Positions 26,361 to 29,422 of a stretch of 29,422 nt of DNA are shown piece by piece; positions within the stretch are counted from its first letter, which is position 1, and every line of letters begins with the position of its first letter. The position numbers and the translations under genes are program-made. Below the pieces are notes generated by a model that did not search any database, had not been told where the DNA came from, and worked only from the letters and a program-made list of their open reading frames with translations. Origin of the DNA: Candidatus Omnitrophota bacterium (GTDB lineage Bacteria; Omnitrophota; Koll11; Gygaellales; Profunditerraquicolaceae). The stretch spans positions 1 through 29,422 of the forward strand of contig JAQTRA010000002.1 of NCBI GenBank assembly GCA_028712045.1. The letters are read 5' to 3'.

Positions 26361-27056
26361 TTACTCCTCATCTATTTCAAAACGATAACCGTAGTTTTTA
26401 ACTGTTGTAATCATCTTAGCTGCTGATTTTAATTTTTTACGTAATGTCCTGATATGCACATCCACGGTGCGGGTTTGGATCTCCATGGCATGGTCATAAC
26501 CCCAGATAGTATCTAAAAGATGATCGCGAGATAGGACTCTACCTTTAGCTTTAAGTAAAGTTTTAAGCAATTCAAATTCTTTAGAAGTAAGCTCAACTGG
26601 CTTATCTTTAATATTTACGGATATCTTAGCAAAATCTATTCTCAAATCACCTGCCTGAAATACTTCCGGAAGTTTTTCTTTGTCAGTTGACCGACGCAAT
26701 ACTGCTTTGATGCGGGCAATTAATTCCCGCGGGCTAAATGGCTTAGTAATATAATCATCCGCGCCTAGTTCCAGGCCGATTATTTTATCTGACTCCTGAG
26801 CCTTAGCGGTAAGCATAATTATGGGGATCGAACTGGTTTTACTTTCTTTTTTTAAAGACTTACATACCTCCAGGCCGTCTATTCCCGGCAACATTAAATC
26901 CAGCAGAATAAGGTTCGGATATTCGCGCACAGCTAAATCCAGGGCATCTTCGCCATCCCGGGCGTCAATAACCTTAAAACCCTCTTTCTTAAGGTTATAC
27001 TCGATCATCTTGACAATATCTTTTTCATCTTCAACAATCAGAATCTTTTCTTTCAC
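26361..27056 (-). CDS. phoB: Phosphate-regulon response regulator PhoB (OmpR family)
   Basis: DNA-binding response regulator of the Pho system. The receiver has acidic residues in VEDEKD, phospho-acceptor Asp53 (LLDLMLPG), Thr83 and Lys105. The C-terminal winged helix (about 130-231) contains ELTSKEFELLKTLLKAKGRVLSRDHLLDT, VDVHIRTLRKKL and the closing YGYRFE. The start is a GTG at 27056 within a four-base GTGA overlap with the gene before. The PHO-box repeats found before pstS and the receiver-only regulator are its likely targets. Confidence 0.95.
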   Translation of the reverse strand: MKEKILIVEDEKDIVKMIEYNLKKEGFKVIDARDGEDALDLAVREYPNLILLDLMLPGIDGLEVCKSLKKESKTSSIPIIMLTAKAQESDKIIGLELGADDYITKPFSPRELIARIKAVLRRSTDKEKLPEVFQAGDLRIDFAKISVNIKDKPVELTSKEFELLKTLLKAKGRVLSRDHLLDTIWGYDHAMEIQTRTVDVHIRTLRKKLKSAAKMITTVKNYGYRFEIDEE

Positions 27057-27733
27057 CGCATACCCTCTTCTTTACCTTTGCACACATTCACGCAAATACC
27101 GCAAACATAAGAATCAACCTGGCGCTGCTTTTGAAACTCTTTTAACTTAGCAAAACACTTTTTATGCTCAAAATCAGCTGGGTCATCTTTAATTGCCTGG
27201 GCTGGGCATATTTTAACACAAAGCTGGCAGCTTCCGCAATTTTCTTTAGTTGATTCATCCGGCTCAAGCGGCATATCCGTTAAAATAGTCACCAGGCGGA
27301 ATTGACTGCCTAATTCTTTATTGACTAAAAGATTATTCCTGCCGATCCAACCTAAACCGGCTAAAACTCCTAACTTTCTATGCGAAGCGTGCGCGCTTAA
27401 CTTTTCCCAATCAATAATCTGCGACGCGGGAATAGGCAAGCTAAGATACCCTTTTTTTTGTATGTAATTACCCACTCTTAAAGCCACTTGATCCAAAAAT
27501 GTATTAACCATGCGGTAATGATGAAAATACATCCGCGTGGGCACTTTTTCTATCTCGGCTAAAGCTGCCTGAGAAATACGTAAACCCAAACATACCGCGT
27601 AATCAAGTTTGGCTAAAACTTTAGGCGCAATTAAAAACTCATTTTTTATATTTTTTATATCGGCAACACCGAAAAGATCAACTTCTAAAGATAGGCAAAA
27701 TTTCTTGAGGTCGGCTTTATTGTTTTTGGGCAT
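27053..27733 (-). CDS. QueG-like double [4Fe-4S] cluster protein
   Basis: Related to epoxyqueuosine reductase QueG but shorter (226 residues against usually 300 or more). The middle contains KLGVLAGLGWIGRNNLLVNKELG, typical of the QueG family. Two ferredoxin-type clusters are predicted from CGSCQLCVKICP followed by a lone Cys in HKKCFAK and CGICVNVC. No C-terminal HEAT-like region is present. True QueG reduces the epoxyqueuosine base of tRNA using cobalamin; whether this short protein does is unknown. It overlaps mnmG, another tRNA wobble-modification gene, by 17 bases, which hints at a tRNA role. Similar short proteins are frequent in anaerobes without known function. Confidence 0.75.
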   Translation of the reverse strand: MPKNNKADLKKFCLSLEVDLFGVADIKNIKNEFLIAPKVLAKLDYAVCLGLRISQAALAEIEKVPTRMYFHHYRMVNTFLDQVALRVGNYIQKKGYLSLPIPASQIIDWEKLSAHASHRKLGVLAGLGWIGRNNLLVNKELGSQFRLVTILTDMPLEPDESTKENCGSCQLCVKICPAQAIKDDPADFEHKKCFAKLKEFQKQRQVDSYVCGICVNVCKGKEEGMR

Positions 27734-29422
27734 TGGTTAAAAAACCATGGTTTGCCTTCCGATTGGCAAAGCCATTAATCTTCCTTAGGTAAACCATCAG
27801 CAGTGAAATTGCCGCCGGAGTAATTCCGGATATCCGCGATGCCTGGCCGAGATTCAGCGGCTTAAACTTAAGCAGTTTTTCTTTTATCTCACGCGATATT
27901 CCGGGTAATTGGCTATAATCAAAACCAACGGAAAGTTTAATTTTTTCTAAATGCTTAAACCGCTCCACATCTTTAAGTTGCCTTTGAATAAACCCAGCAT
28001 ATTTTACCTCGATTTCAATCTGCTGCCAAGCAGATTCAACTATGCCGGATTTAAGCCGGTGTATCAGATTTAAATCCTTGATCAAAACCTCAGGTCGTTT
28101 AAGTAAGCTTTCTAAACTCACCTGTCTATTTATTGGAGCACAATTAAGCTTAGCTAATATGGCATTAACTTTCTTGCCCGGTTTAACCAGTGTTTTCTTT
28201 AAAAAAGCTGAGCCATCCTTAATCCCCTGAGCTTTTCTTTCTACTTTGTGGTAATCTTTTCTGCTTACCAACCCTAAATCAAAACCTATTTTAGTTAAAC
28301 GTAAATCCGCGTTATCTTCGCGGATAATTAAACGGTATTCTACGCGTGAGGTAAACATTCGGTACGGCTCAGTTGTCCCTTTAGTAGTCAAATCATCAAT
28401 TAACACACCGATATAACTACTGGCGCGGTCTAAAATAAAAGGCTCTTTGTTTTTTATCCGCAAAACCGCATTAAGCCCGGCAATTAAACCCTGGGCCGCA
28501 GCTTCTTCATAACCTGTAGTTCCGTTAATCTGACCAGCTAAATAAAGATTTTTAATAAGTTTTGTTTCTAATGTCGGATACAACTGAGTCGGATCAACCA
28601 CCACATGCTCAATACCATAACCAAACCGGATTACTTTGGCTTTTTCTAGGCCCTCAATAGAATGGATTAGCTTAAGCTGAACATCTTCCGGAAGGCTAGT
28701 TGAGAGGCCATTAGGATAAACCTCGTCAACATTTAAACCTTGCGGCTCTAAAAACACCTGGTGACGAAGCTTATCCGCAAATTTAACAATCTTATCTTCA
28801 ATTGACGGGCAATACCTCACCCCGGTGGCAGTAATCGCTCCGGAGTAAAGCGGCGAGCGATCTAAGTTATTGCGGATAATCTCATGAGCTTGCTTATTAG
28901 TATAAGTTATATAACAGGGTACCTGCTTTCTCTTCATACTCGCGGTGGAGAATGAAAATGGCTTAGGGATCAAATCCCCTTCTTGTTTGATAAGTTTACG
29001 GTAATCAATAGTTTGTTTGTTTAATCGCGGGCAAGTACCGGTTTTAAAACGCAAAAGGCTAAATCCTAATTCTTTTAAATTATCCGCTAGCGCCACAGAT
29101 GCGCGCTCATTAATTCTTCCACCGCTAAAATGCTGCAATCCGACGTGGATCAATCCGTCTAAAAATGTCCCGGGGCAGATAACTATTGCTTTAGCATAAA
29201 TCTCTTCAGCTTCTGTAATAACTGCCTGAACCTGGCCATCTCGGACAATAAGCTTTTTTACTTCACCTTCTTTTATAGTAAGATTTTTTTGCCGGTTTAG
29301 CAGCTTTTGCATGTAACGGTTATATTTGCGCATATCAATCTGCGCCCGGGATGACTGTACCGCCGCGCCTTTTGAAGAATTAAGGATACGAAACTGTATC
29401 GCGCAGGCATCAGCAGCTTTTC
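27717..29422 (-). CDS. mnmG: tRNA uridine-5-carboxymethylaminomethyl modification enzyme MnmG (5' end outside window)
   Basis: With MnmE, MnmG modifies the wobble uridine of several tRNAs, using FAD and a folate or glycine source. The reading frame is open from the window edge (29422) and about 568 residues are visible. The segment before the first ATG at 29333 reads as MnmG (FRILNSSKGAAVQSSRAQID), so that ATG is internal and the true start lies beyond the window. Visible family elements include CPGTFLDG, HVGLQHFSGGR, YCPSIEDKIV, GYEEAAAQGLIAGLNA and the C-terminal GITPAAISLLMVYL. About 50-60 N-terminal residues with the FAD GxGxxG motif are not in view. Confidence 0.95.
   Translation of the reverse strand, partial: KAADACAIQFRILNSSKGAAVQSSRAQIDMRKYNRYMQKLLNRQKNLTIKEGEVKKLIVRDGQVQAVITEAEEIYAKAIVICPGTFLDGLIHVGLQHFSGGRINERASVALADNLKELGFSLLRFKTGTCPRLNKQTIDYRKLIKQEGDLIPKPFSFSTASMKRKQVPCYITYTNKQAHEIIRNNLDRSPLYSGAITATGVRYCPSIEDKIVKFADKLRHQVFLEPQGLNVDEVYPNGLSTSLPEDVQLKLIHSIEGLEKAKVIRFGYGIEHVVVDPTQLYPTLETKLIKNLYLAGQINGTTGYEEAAAQGLIAGLNAVLRIKNKEPFILDRASSYIGVLIDDLTTKGTTEPYRMFTSRVEYRLIIREDNADLRLTKIGFDLGLVSRKDYHKVERKAQGIKDGSAFLKKTLVKPGKKVNAILAKLNCAPINRQVSLESLLKRPEVLIKDLNLIHRLKSGIVESAWQQIEIEVKYAGFIQRQLKDVERFKHLEKIKLSVGFDYSQLPGISREIKEKLLKFKPLNLGQASRISGITPAAISLLMVYLRKINGFANRKANHGFLTNAQKQ

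Overview
All genes in this window read on the minus strand, at close spacing with many 1-17 base overlaps, and almost nothing is left unexplained. The gene set points to an anaerobic or fermentative bacterium with a Gram-negative envelope: a soluble NuoE/NuoF-type flavoprotein under Rex control, type III glutamine synthetase, a beta-barrel outer membrane protein, ExbB/ExbD, and a PstS with a cleavable non-lipoprotein signal. Gene order, base composition and the short AtpC would fit an uncultured lineage near the PVC group such as Omnitrophota. That placement is inference; no marker gene here proves it.

Reading in the direction of transcription (from high to low coordinates), the first unit is mnmG (start outside the window), a QueG-like iron-sulfur protein, phoB, pit, a DUF47 PhoU-like gene and phoR, closed by a strong hairpin terminator at 22859-22893. 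Then come a PHO-box promoter, a 31-codon leader ORF, a receiver-only response regulator and a DUF2490 outer membrane protein. A second PHO-box promoter drives pstS-pstC-pstA-pstB-pstB-phoU. Sensing, low-affinity uptake, high-affinity uptake and feedback proteins for phosphate thus lie in one 11 kb block.

Next is a nitrogen/NAD unit from a near-consensus promoter at 16665-16693: nadE, an Lrp/AsnC regulator, a class I aminotransferase, a GAF-ANTAR antiterminator and glutamine synthetase III, followed closely by exbB-exbD. A further promoter starts the complete F-type ATP synthase operon (atpZ-B-E-F-H-A-G-D-C), which ends in an epsilon subunit lacking its C-terminal helices. Last is a Rex-box promoter and the operon rex-nuoE-nuoF.

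The most unusual observations are these. (1) The two tandem PstB ATPases have complementary losses: one has lost the LSGGQ glycines, the other the Q-loop Gln and H-loop His. This predicts an obligate heterodimer with one canonical and one degenerate ATP site, in an importer. (2) Two promoters carry 11-bp-phased PHO-box repeats, one placed so that the leader ORF would be leaderless. (3) The NuoF-GltD fusion is cut by an in-frame TAA exactly where homologues have Glu, and homologous coding continues past it. (4) The promoter of rex carries a Rex box just downstream of its predicted start point.
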